DNA of 64,000 nucleotides, from positions 1 through 64,000 of IMG/VR virus record IMGVR_UViG_3300020200_000009; one strand, given 5' to 3'. The notes under the pieces are model-generated. The model was not told the DNA's origin. It did not search any database and worked only from the letters and a program-made list of their open reading frames with translations. This DNA comes from a virus. Shown piece by piece: positions 32,943 through 42,500 of this stretch. The translations under genes were made by a program, and so were the position numbers. Position 1 is the stretch's first letter, and the number at the start of each line of letters is the position of its first letter.

Positions 32943-34544
32943 ATGCCTGCAAACGCCAGTTACAACAATGCTACAAAAAGACTTGCAGTGTCTGCGGATA
33001 ATCTTCCAGGACCTGTAAGTCGTGGCACATTTCCAAACCAGAATAATACAAATACTGTAACAGAGCAAGATTTTGATCATGAGTTTTTATATCGTGGTGG
33101 CACTTTTGGAGTTACACGTACATTTGATAGTAATGCTTGGACGCAAACTGGATTTATTAGAAGTATTACTCTATCTGTAGCAGATAATGCATTGTTTGGG
33201 GTTAATAATCAAATTAGAAGTGGAGACCATCTCTTCTTTGTTTTTAGTGATGGAATAAAAAGAAAATTTTTATTTACTGGCACTACATTTACATCGATTG
33301 CTGATAGGTGTTGGTTAGCTGCAGATAATAGACTTGATTTGATTATGACAAATCAAGCAGCGTCAACTGGCACATACACATACTATGACCAAAGAAATGG
33401 GCGATCGGCAACCCCACTTGGTGCTATTGGAATTGCAGCAAATGGAGTAGTATTATTCAATCCAAGTGCAGGGACTGCTGCAAATCCACCATTTGGATTT
33501 AATTGGAATACATACAGGCAGGATTCTACAACTCCTATTAATTTCGGTGAAGATACTTGTGGTGGACGACCAGATGTAACAGGTCAATACCACTACCAGG
33601 ATAGTTCTATTTTAACCTGTTGGCGAACCTCTGGAGCGATGTCTACTTATAATGATTATTATGGAAGCTCCCAATATAATGGTGATAATATTAGGCATCC
33701 AGATGGACATTCAAAAATTATAGGATTTTCATTTGATGGATTCCCCATATACGGACCATACGCATACAACAGTCCTTGGGATAATTTAAGTGGAGTCAAA
33801 TATTTGACTTCATCTTTTGAGATTAGAAATACTGAAGTTTCTGGAAGACCACAATATGGTGCTACACTTCAAAATCCTCCTGCTGGCTCATTAATGCAGG
33901 ATTGGCGATATGAAGAGGGTTTAGGTGACCTGGATATACATAACGGAAGATTTTGTATAACTCCAGAATATCAAGATGGCACGTATGCATATTTTATTTC
34001 TATTGATTCTAATGGAAAGCCTGCATTTCCATATATAATTGGCACGTCTACTAGGGAAACTATTGACCCACCGCCAGGAAATGGAGCAAGAGCTCCAGAG
34101 CTTCCGCCGCCTCCACCACCACCTGATTACGTCAGACCAACTCTTCAATTCACGTTACAACCACAAAATGCAACTGTAAATGCTAATCAATCTGTAACAT
34201 TTACTGTACAAGGTCAAGTGGTTACAAGCGAAGCAGCAACTTCAATTGGATATCAATGGTTTAGATCGACTGATGGCGGTTTTGCGTTTGCTGCTATTAC
34301 TGGAGCAACGAATAGCACATATACTATAACTGCTCTAGCATATATGACTGGGTATCGATACAGATGTCGTATTACTGGACCTTTAGGAGTGCCTACAAAT
34401 CGTACTGCATCAAATTCTCCCCTAGATTCAAATACAGCAGTCCTAACAGTCACTGGTGGTGGAGATGGTGGAAGTCTAAACAATAGATTTGATTCTTCAT
34501 CATCAAGATTTGACTCGACTTCACAAAGATTTGACGGCACCTAA
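32943..34544 (+). CDS. YHYH and Ig-like domain virion protein (533 aa)
   Basis: A 533-residue protein, probably a fibre or capsid decoration component. The region SKIIGFSFDGFPIYGPYAY to AFPYIIGTS (about residues 255-375) is a YHYH domain; a related QYHYQDSS lies just before. The C-terminal about 400-508 is an Ig-like domain (ATVNANQSVTFTVQGQV, IGYQWFRSTDG, CRITGPLGVP). A Pro-rich hinge (PELPPPPPPPDY) joins them. It ends in three RFDS-type repeats (NRFDSSS SRFDSTS QRFDGT). Both domains have counterparts in the adjacent giant protein (YHYH near residue 1431, Ig near 6610), suggesting this gene arose from, or exchanges modules with, it. T4 has no counterpart. A CTAAATAA box overlaps the previous stop. 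Confidence 0.8.
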   Translation: MPANASYNNATKRLAVSADNLPGPVSRGTFPNQNNTNTVTEQDFDHEFLYRGGTFGVTRTFDSNAWTQTGFIRSITLSVADNALFGVNNQIRSGDHLFFVFSDGIKRKFLFTGTTFTSIADRCWLAADNRLDLIMTNQAASTGTYTYYDQRNGRSATPLGAIGIAANGVVLFNPSAGTAANPPFGFNWNTYRQDSTTPINFGEDTCGGRPDVTGQYHYQDSSILTCWRTSGAMSTYNDYYGSSQYNGDNIRHPDGHSKIIGFSFDGFPIYGPYAYNSPWDNLSGVKYLTSSFEIRNTEVSGRPQYGATLQNPPAGSLMQDWRYEEGLGDLDIHNGRFCITPEYQDGTYAYFISIDSNGKPAFPYIIGTSTRETIDPPPGNGARAPELPPPPPPPDYVRPTLQFTLQPQNATVNANQSVTFTVQGQVVTSEAATSIGYQWFRSTDGGFAFAAITGATNSTYTITALAYMTGYRYRCRITGPLGVPTNRTASNSPLDSNTAVLTVTGGGDGGSLNNRFDSSSSRFDSTSQRFDGT

Positions 34545-34548
34545 ATAA
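34541..34548 (+). promoter_or_regulatory. Late-promoter-like box CTAAATAA
   Basis: CTAAATAA overlaps the previous stop and is 21 nt upstream of the fibre gene at 34570. Confidence 0.55.
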
Positions 34549-34569
34549 CACTGTAAAGAGTAACTATCA

Positions 34570-36048
34570 ATGGCTAAACAAAATATTAACATAGGTACAT
34601 CTGCCAATGATGGGACTGGAGACAGTCTTAGAGATGGCGCTATTAAAGTAAATAGCGTAATCAATGAAATTTATACCAATCTAGGCAATGATACTAATCT
34701 TTTAGTGAATGTTAATAATCCTGTAGATGGACAAGTGCTCAAGTGGAATGGCACAGTCTTTGCAGAAGGTCATTTTGATGCGTTAAGTGCAGATTTAAAT
34801 GTTAAAGGTTTTAGAATTATATCACAAACAAATGGTGATATAGTAATTAAGCCGCATGGCACAGGGGATATTAAATTTTGGGCAGGCAATACTGGTAGTG
34901 CATACACTTATATTGATGGTGCTGATGGTAAATTAAAATACACTAATGTGTATGATGATATAACTGATTTACCAAATGCAACTAGTCATCATGGAATGTT
35001 TGCTCATGTGCATGAAACAGAAAGAGCATATTATGCCCATGGCGGTTCTTGGACTCAACTAATTGATAATGGGTCATCAATTGGAGAATTATTCGATGTT
35101 GACATGACTGTTGGAGGTGGTCCTTCAGCAGGTCAAGTATTAAAATGGAATGGAGAATCCTGGGCCCCTGCTAATGATTTACTAGGAGAGGGGGGCGGCG
35201 GTGGTGGTGTCGTAAATCAATGGTTATCTATTTTTGCAGATAGTGGACAAACTACTGCCAGTGCACCTACAGATGTTTTAACAATTGCTGGTGGAACAAA
35301 TATATCAACTTCTATTAGTGGAGATACTCTTACTGTCGATTTCACTGGAGAATTGGGAGGTCCAACTCAAAATGCCTTTGGCACTATTGGGGCTGACAAT
35401 GGGAGTAATACTGCATCTACACCATCGGCAACAATCAATATTGTCGGTGGCACAGGTATTACTACAGCAATTAATGGTAGTAATTTAACTGTAACTAATA
35501 GTCAACCAAACATTGTCCAAGAAGTTTATAAAACTGTTGCTGGAGATACTGGGAATACCACAGCACAATTAGCAACTTCTACATTAACCATTGCTGGCGG
35601 TTTAGGTCTTACCACTGTAGCAACAACAAATACAATTACAGCAAATGCTCAGTTTTGGACTAATGGCACAATAGCAGAAAACAAAACTATTATTTTCGAT
35701 GCTGATGGTCAATCTGTAATTACACCTAGTCCAACACTTGGATGGACTATTACTGGCACTACTGGTGGAGGTTATAAATTTACTGGACCTGGAGTTTCAA
35801 GTGACACTTCCAATCCGACAATTTATGTGTATAGAGGATTTACCTATAGATTTAATAATCAATCTGGAGTAGCGCACCCATTTGCACTACGTCAAAGTAG
35901 TGGAGGAAGTTCTGTTACTACTGGAGTAACTGGGTCACTCAATGGTGTGCAATTTTGGACTGTGCCTATGTCTCTTGCTGCTGGCACGACATATGTCTAT
36001 CAATGCACCCAACACCCAGGCATGATAGGAAACCTCGTGGTCGTATAA
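34570..36048 (+). CDS. Fibre protein with cupredoxin-like C-terminus (492 aa)
   Basis: A 492-residue fibre-like protein. The start MAKQNINIGTSANDGTGDSLRD and KVNSVINEIYTNLG is the usual N-terminus of a family of cyanophage tail fibre proteins. The middle has two VLKWNGxxxA phrases and a glycine-rich turn (EGGGGGGV). Repeats such as TIAGGTNISTSISGDTLTV and NIVGGTGITTAINGSNLTV suggest beta-solenoid strands. The C-terminal 120 residues resemble a cupredoxin: AHPFALRQ provides a His, and YQCTQHPGMIGNL provides Cys, His and Met in the order of a type-1 copper site, as in plastocyanin-like domains. Copper binding is inference. It is followed by another virion gene after 3 nt. Confidence 0.75.
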   Translation: MAKQNINIGTSANDGTGDSLRDGAIKVNSVINEIYTNLGNDTNLLVNVNNPVDGQVLKWNGTVFAEGHFDALSADLNVKGFRIISQTNGDIVIKPHGTGDIKFWAGNTGSAYTYIDGADGKLKYTNVYDDITDLPNATSHHGMFAHVHETERAYYAHGGSWTQLIDNGSSIGELFDVDMTVGGGPSAGQVLKWNGESWAPANDLLGEGGGGGGVVNQWLSIFADSGQTTASAPTDVLTIAGGTNISTSISGDTLTVDFTGELGGPTQNAFGTIGADNGSNTASTPSATINIVGGTGITTAINGSNLTVTNSQPNIVQEVYKTVAGDTGNTTAQLATSTLTIAGGLGLTTVATTNTITANAQFWTNGTIAENKTIIFDADGQSVITPSPTLGWTITGTTGGGYKFTGPGVSSDTSNPTIYVYRGFTYRFNNQSGVAHPFALRQSSGGSSVTTGVTGSLNGVQFWTVPMSLAAGTTYVYQCTQHPGMIGNLVVV

Positions 36049-36051
36049 TAA

Positions 36052-37938
36052 ATGGCAAAAACAGTACCTGGAAGTGGCGCAGAAATATTCCCAGTATTTA
36101 ATAGTATTTCTGGGGTAAGAGAAGTATATGTCATTAATGGTGGTACAGGGTATAGTCCAACTAATCCACCTAGACTTCGTATCGAAAATTGTGGCACTCC
36201 AATTCGTGAGGCAGTTTTAAGACCAGTAATTCAAGGATCTTTAGGTGAAATTACTGCTGTTGAAATTTTAGATCCAGGAGAAGGTTATAACCCACTTCGA
36301 TTGGTAATTACAGATGCAAATGCTTCAGTACAAGCTGCTGGTCGAATATTCCTTAAACCAGATGGAGGAATTGACTATATCCAAGTAACTAAATTTGGAG
36401 ATGAATATTATAATGCAACTGCAGAAATCGTAGGAGGAGCTGGATCTGGTAGTGAATTGATACCAATTACAGGATCGATAACAGGTCTTGCTATTGAAGA
36501 GTATGGTAGAAATTATACAGAGACTGATACTAACCTTGTTATTACTGGAGGAGGAGGTGGCACGGGTGCTAGTGGTGTTGTATCTGTAAACAGATTTAGT
36601 GAAGTATCTGGTATTACATTAACAAACCAAGGTGAGTTTTTTGAAACTGCTCCCATCATACAATTAATTGGTGGTGGAGGGTCTGGTGCATCTGCACGTG
36701 CGAATATTAATTTAGGAAAAATTACTAGCATCAATCTTTTATCTAGTGGTAGTGGATATGTAAATACCCCTCAAGTTGTTTTTGCAAGAAATACTGATTT
36801 AGTTAAAACCACAAGAAATAGACGGTCATTAAATACTACAATTTATGATTTAACAGGACTTCTTAAAAATGTCACAATAGACGACGATGAAATTTTTGTA
36901 GAAACAACGGACCCATATGTGGGGTCTGGAAAAATTCTCTTAAATAAAGAAATCATTAGATACACTGGAAAAACACCAATTTCCTTTACTGGATGTGATA
37001 GAGGAATTAACTTCCGTTTTGACCAAAAAATTATCCTTGATAGTTTGCAAAATGACCCAAATACAGGAATTTCAAATTATCAATTCCAAGTAACCGATAA
37101 GGTTAGACGTGCAGTTGAAAATGCTAATAATAGAAAGCCAATTGTATATGATTGGAATCCAGCAGAAAGAGCATTATATTTAACTTTTGAGGTTGATGCA
37201 CTATCATTTATTGATGGTGGTAGGTCTAATGAGAAATCAAAAATTATCGCATTTTCTGCTGGCATCGCTGCTGCATCTGGAACTGGAGTTGCTCCGCACA
37301 CTTTAGTTGAAGCAGAGGGGCAAAATATTGTTGCATTTACTAACCCAATATCATTTATTCTTAATAGAAAATTTGAAGATAATGATGAGCAATATACAGA
37401 TTCCAACGGAAATTTAATTACTGGTGACGGTATTGCAGACTTAATTAATGATAATACAGAATTTGACAATCAAATTAGTTTAGATGGTGGAATTGCATCA
37501 TCTAAATATGGTATTGAGGAAAATCTAGGTGGCACTAATACTACCCTTTTCCAAGTAGGAGACCAACTATACGATGGTAGTCCTAGTGGTGGACTACTTG
37601 CAACTGTGCAATCTGCTGGTCAATTAGGTGATGGTGACCCTCATGTTTCATCCGCTGATATTGTAATAAAATACGATACAGTAACCTTATTCTCAGTACC
37701 AGGTAGTGGTGGTGAAGAAACAGTTACAGGAAGTACATCAGGCGTAAGTGCAACTACTGTTTCTAGACGAGTTGGCAGTAAACCAGGACAGTTTATTTTG
37801 ACTGTAAAAAATATTACTAATAATAATCTTGTGTATAAATTTGCAGTTGGAGAAACACTTGAAGGGGTTACAAGTGGTGCTGAAGCAGAAATTATATCTG
37901 TTGCATACACTTCATTCGTCAGAAATGAGCCTGAATAA
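36052..37938 (+). CDS. Virion protein with glycine-rich strand repeats (628 aa)
   Basis: A 628-residue protein, probably part of the baseplate periphery. Residues about 20-255 carry GSGY-type repeats (VINGGTGYSPTNPPRL, GGGGTGASGVVSV, SGSGYVNTPQVVFA). The segment IFVETTDPYVGSGKILLNKEIIRYTG is a strand-turn module also present in the giant protein (SIMIDNEVIYYE) and the DUF4815 protein. Near the C-terminus, VGETLEGVTSGAEAEI is the GE-x-x-x-G-x-TSGA module. It starts 3 nt after the fibre gene and ends before gp8. I do not recognise a T4 homologue. Confidence 0.75.
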   Translation: MAKTVPGSGAEIFPVFNSISGVREVYVINGGTGYSPTNPPRLRIENCGTPIREAVLRPVIQGSLGEITAVEILDPGEGYNPLRLVITDANASVQAAGRIFLKPDGGIDYIQVTKFGDEYYNATAEIVGGAGSGSELIPITGSITGLAIEEYGRNYTETDTNLVITGGGGGTGASGVVSVNRFSEVSGITLTNQGEFFETAPIIQLIGGGGSGASARANINLGKITSINLLSSGSGYVNTPQVVFARNTDLVKTTRNRRSLNTTIYDLTGLLKNVTIDDDEIFVETTDPYVGSGKILLNKEIIRYTGKTPISFTGCDRGINFRFDQKIILDSLQNDPNTGISNYQFQVTDKVRRAVENANNRKPIVYDWNPAERALYLTFEVDALSFIDGGRSNEKSKIIAFSAGIAAASGTGVAPHTLVEAEGQNIVAFTNPISFILNRKFEDNDEQYTDSNGNLITGDGIADLINDNTEFDNQISLDGGIASSKYGIEENLGGTNTTLFQVGDQLYDGSPSGGLLATVQSAGQLGDGDPHVSSADIVIKYDTVTLFSVPGSGGEETVTGSTSGVSATTVSRRVGSKPGQFILTVKNITNNNLVYKFAVGETLEGVTSGAEAEIISVAYTSFVRNEPE

Positions 37939-37943
37939 TTATC

Positions 37944-37951
37944 ATAAATAA
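37944..37951 (+). promoter_or_regulatory. Late-promoter-like box ATAAATAA
   Basis: ATAAATAA is 23 nt upstream of gp8 at 37975. Confidence 0.55.
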
Positions 37952-37974
37952 ACTTATAAGCAAACTGGTATAAA

Positions 37975-39510
37975 ATGGCGTTACTTACTGATCAATTCAG
38001 AATTTTTACTGCCAATCGTCTTATCAAAGCATTGGAGGGTCCAGACCCTACTCAGCCTGATATTGATGCTGGCAGTGACCGTGACCGTCTTTATGTTTTC
38101 ATTGGTCGTCCACAACCATGGGATAATGAAAATGCGGCACCAGACCCGATTGATTCTCTGCAAGAATTCGGAGATACATTTTCTGATATGATTTCTTTGA
38201 AGAGAGTGCTTGCAAATGACACAATTCAAGTTATTCGTAGAATTGATTGGATTCCACCTGAGCAAACAACTGGTGGACTAGGATACGTTTATGACATGTA
38301 TCGTCATGATTATAGTGCAACAAAAACAGCATCATCTGGTGCAACCAAACTTTATGATGCTGATTTCTATGTTGTAAACTCATCATATCAAGTATATAAG
38401 TGCATCTATAACGGCACGTCACCTTCAGACCCCAACGGTAAACCATCCACTGTTGAGCCAACAGGGACATCTACATCTATTATCACAACTGCAGATGGAT
38501 ACCGTTGGAAGTATATGTATACAATTCCAGTTGGTATGGTGCTGAAATTTTTCTCAAATGAATACATGCCAGTGTTGCAAGACACCGCTGTAGTATCTGA
38601 TGCTATTGGGGGTGAAATTGATACTGTTATTATTTCATCTTCAGGATCTGGATATAACAATGGCACCTACGAAAATGTGCCAATTAAAGGAGATGGTATT
38701 GGAGGAAGAGTCTCCTTAGTTGTAGATGGTGGTCGTCTCGTTTCTGCAACAGTTACTTCAGGTGGTAGTGGATATACTTTCGGAAAAGTAATTATTGATG
38801 AAGTAAATGGTATTGGAGCTGGCACTGGCACTGGCGGTAGTATTGAGGTGATTATCTCCCCAACTGGAGGTCACGGGTATCAACCATCAACTGAGATGGG
38901 TGGATATAGAGTAATGATTAATACTAAGTTTACCTATGCTGAAGGAAGTGGTGACTTCCCAACAGATAATGACTATCGTCGTATTGGTCTTCTTATTAAT
39001 CCATACAAGTATGGCACAAGTGAATTGGCTGCTGAAATTACCTTATCAGCAACTAAAGCAGTTATTTTCCCTCCAACATTCACTGGGCAATTTGTAACAG
39101 ATGAAATTATTACACAATCACGCACTATCGGTGGACAGCAGGTAACTGCTAGGGGTCGAGTAATTTCTTGGAATACTAGCACAAAAGTGCTGAAGTATTA
39201 TCAAAATAGAATTGATGGTATTTTCCCAGAATTTACTGGTAGTTTAATTGAATTTGAAGGAGGAAACCCAGTTGTAGGTAGCACCTCTGGTGCATCAGCT
39301 GACCCCGATATTAACTTCCCAATTGTATCTGGATCTTCAACTAGAGTTATTAACAATACGGAGTTTGACCTTGGTATGTCATTTACCAATGGTTATGCAA
39401 AACCAGAAGTTGAGCCCAATTCTGGGCAAATTATTTACATAGATAATAGAGGTGCGATTACTCGTGCTGGTGACCAAATCGAAGACATCAAGATCGTAGT
39501 AGAGTTCTAA
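37975..39510 (+). CDS. 8: Baseplate wedge subunit gp8
   Basis: A 511-residue gp8 homologue, longer than T4 gp8 (334). The N-terminus MALLTDQFRIFTANRLIKALEG and the YVFIGRPQPW / ISLKRVLANDTIQVIRR / YVYDMYRHDY sequence are typical of cyanophage gp8. GYRWKYMYTIPVGMVLKFF is a conserved internal motif. The C-terminal half holds glycine-rich insertions absent from T4 gp8: SGSGYNNGTYENVPIKGDG, GGSGYTFGKVII and a VVGSTSGASADP turn. gp8 dimers lie at the wedge periphery and help hold the baseplate in the dome state. The DUF4815 gene starts 1 nt after. Confidence 0.92.
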   Translation: MALLTDQFRIFTANRLIKALEGPDPTQPDIDAGSDRDRLYVFIGRPQPWDNENAAPDPIDSLQEFGDTFSDMISLKRVLANDTIQVIRRIDWIPPEQTTGGLGYVYDMYRHDYSATKTASSGATKLYDADFYVVNSSYQVYKCIYNGTSPSDPNGKPSTVEPTGTSTSIITTADGYRWKYMYTIPVGMVLKFFSNEYMPVLQDTAVVSDAIGGEIDTVIISSSGSGYNNGTYENVPIKGDGIGGRVSLVVDGGRLVSATVTSGGSGYTFGKVIIDEVNGIGAGTGTGGSIEVIISPTGGHGYQPSTEMGGYRVMINTKFTYAEGSGDFPTDNDYRRIGLLINPYKYGTSELAAEITLSATKAVIFPPTFTGQFVTDEIITQSRTIGGQQVTARGRVISWNTSTKVLKYYQNRIDGIFPEFTGSLIEFEGGNPVVGSTSGASADPDINFPIVSGSSTRVINNTEFDLGMSFTNGYAKPEVEPNSGQIIYIDNRGAITRAGDQIEDIKIVVEF

Positions 39511-39511
39511 C

Positions 39512-42500
39512 ATGCCGCAGAATACTAACCTGAATATCGCTCCTTATTTTGACGACTTTGATAAGGACAAGAATTTCTACAGAGTCCTCTTTAGACCTGG
39601 ATTTCCTATTCAGGCAAGAGAACTCACTACCATGCAATCGATTCTGCAGAATCAGATTGAATCGATTGGTCAACACTTCTTTAAAGAAGGGTCCATGGTC
39701 ATCCCAGGACAAGTTGGTTATGACCTTAATGTGCAAGCTGTTATTCTTCAGCAATCATTCCTTGGTGTTGATATTGAAACGTATCGAGAGCAATTGAATG
39801 GGCAAATTATTGAAGGTATTACTACGGGAGTTAAAGCAAAAGTACTTTATTCAATCTCAGCAGAAGAATCGGATCGTGGTTATATCACATTATATGTAAA
39901 ATACGTTGACTCGGGTGATACTGTATCAACAGAAAATTTTAAAACATTCCAACCAAATGAGCAACTTCTTGCAGAAAAAGAAATCACATTTGGTGCAACC
40001 TTAATTGAAATCGGGTCTCCGTTTGCTCAACTTTTACCAGCAAACGCCACTTCACTTGCATCATCAGCATATATTAATGCTGGTGTATATTTTATGAGAG
40101 GGCATTTTGTAGATGTCCAATCTGCATATTTGATTCTTGACCAATATGGTAATAATCCATCATATAGAATTGGTCTTGAAATAAGCGAATCAATTGTCAC
40201 TCCAGAGGATGACCCCGAGCTCAATGACAATGCAGCAGGGTCGTCAAACTATGCAGCACCAGGTGGACATAGATTCAGAATTAAAACATCTCTTACTAAG
40301 AAAGTAATTTCAGATGAAACTGATAAAAATTTCATTGAATTACTTCGTATTAATAATAGTAAGGTTGAGCAATTTGTTAATGCAACTGCATACTCTGAGT
40401 TAGAAAAGAGTCTTGCACGTCGCACGTATGAAGAATCTGGTGATTATGTAATTGAATCAATTACAGCTAAAGCACGAGAGCAACTTGATGATGGATTTAA
40501 TAATGGTGTGTATCGCCCTGGAGAATTGTCAGCACAGAAAAATCTAGCGTCTGATGATTTTGTTACATTTGAAGTATCTCCTGGAAGAGCATACGTTAAA
40601 GGATATCGAACTGAGTTTTTAGTGCCTCAGTATGTAGATTGCCCAAAACCAAGAGATTATGAAAGTGTGCAAAATAGCATTCTTTCATTCAGAGTAGGTA
40701 ACTTCGTTAAGGTATATGATGTATATGGTTGGCCAGATTTAACTGGAGAAGGAGTCACGAAAGCATACCAAGTGCTTGAATTATATGATAATTGGACTAT
40801 TGGCACCACCAATACGGTTGTAGGCACAATGATTGGGCGTACACGCACCATTCAAATGCAACTAGATTCTGGTGAGGTATATGATATGTGGATTTTCGAT
40901 CCACAAATGTTTACTGCTATTAATTTTGCAGCAGGAAATCAGGCGGTAATAGTTGGAGATGTATTAGTAGGAAGGACAAGTGGTGCTAGAGGATTTGTTG
41001 CTCAAGCCCCTGGCGGTACATCATGTATGCTTGAGCAAGTTTCGGGAGTATTTTTAAATGGAGAAGTGCTTCTGAGAGATAACAGAGTAGTTGGCACTAT
41101 GACCGCTGCACATACTTACAATCTTACTGATGTTAGAACTTGCCGTGGTAGAAATAATAACAATGCAATTATTTTTGGAGCAAACTGGCAATTAAATGAC
41201 CAGCAAGAAATTGAATCATCCACAGTAACAATTGACCAGACTGGCGGCACTATTACTGGATTCCGTACAAAATTTGCTAATGATTTAAGACCTGGTGATG
41301 TAATTACTCCTACTAATACTACTCCAACAGGTAATAATACTCTTAGAATTACAAGAGTAAACCCAACACAAATTTCCGTGAGCAGTGGAAATGCGTATAC
41401 TGGGGCACCAGTATCATCACACATTTTTAATTATCTAACTCAAGTAGCGAAGATTGATTCTGCGCTTAAAAAAGGCACGGTGGCTAGTGGAGAATTTGCA
41501 TCTCTTACTAGATTAAGACCATTTATCTTCCAAAAAGATTATCAAGATGGTGAGATGTCTGTTGACTGCGCTCGCGTATCTATGAGGTCTATTACTGATG
41601 AATCCTTCTTTGTATATCGCACGTTTACTAATAAGACAGTAGTTGCTGGTGGCATCACAGTATCTCTGCCAGAATCTGAGCAATTTGCATCGTTAGATAA
41701 TGAAAACTATGTTTTAACTATCTTGGCACAAAACGGATCTGCATATCCTGTCGGAAAAAATCTTGATATTGATGCACTTAATGATGATGGCACTCTTACT
41801 GTTACATTTGGTGCAGATAGACAGTCAATTACAATTTCTGGATTGACTAATGTGCAAACAGTTAAATTGACTGCACTGATATCAAAAAATATTGTTACTA
41901 GAAAAATCAAAACTGCATCAAAGATGCGTGCTATGAAAGTTATACGCACGCAGAATAATAATGATGTGCAGAAATTTGGACTAGCATATGGTAATTTATA
42001 CGGCACTCGTATTGAAGACAATGAAATATCATTTGCGTTAAATGATGTTTATAAGATTCATGCAGTATACGAATCAGAAGATGATTCTGATGCTAGTCCT
42101 CCATACATTGTGTTGCAGAATCCAACATTCTTTGATAATGGTAGTGTAGTTATTGGTAAAACATCTGGTGCACGTGGTAGAGTTATTCAATTTATCAACA
42201 GCACATTAAGATTATATTTTATCTCTCTTAACAATATTCCATTTATAGCAGGTGAGCAAATTGATGGAGTTGATGATGATAATATCCAATTAGTAGGATT
42301 TGTAGATGATGCTGAGGGATCTATTTTCAAAGGTAGTAAAGTAATTACTACTCAATTTGAATTGGATTCGGGACAGAAACCACATTTCTATGATGTGTCT
42401 CGCATGATTCGTTTGCCAGGTTTTTCGGCACCGATTCGTAAAGTAATGGTTATCTTTGATTACTTCTTACACGAATCATCTGGTGATTACTTCTCAGCGC

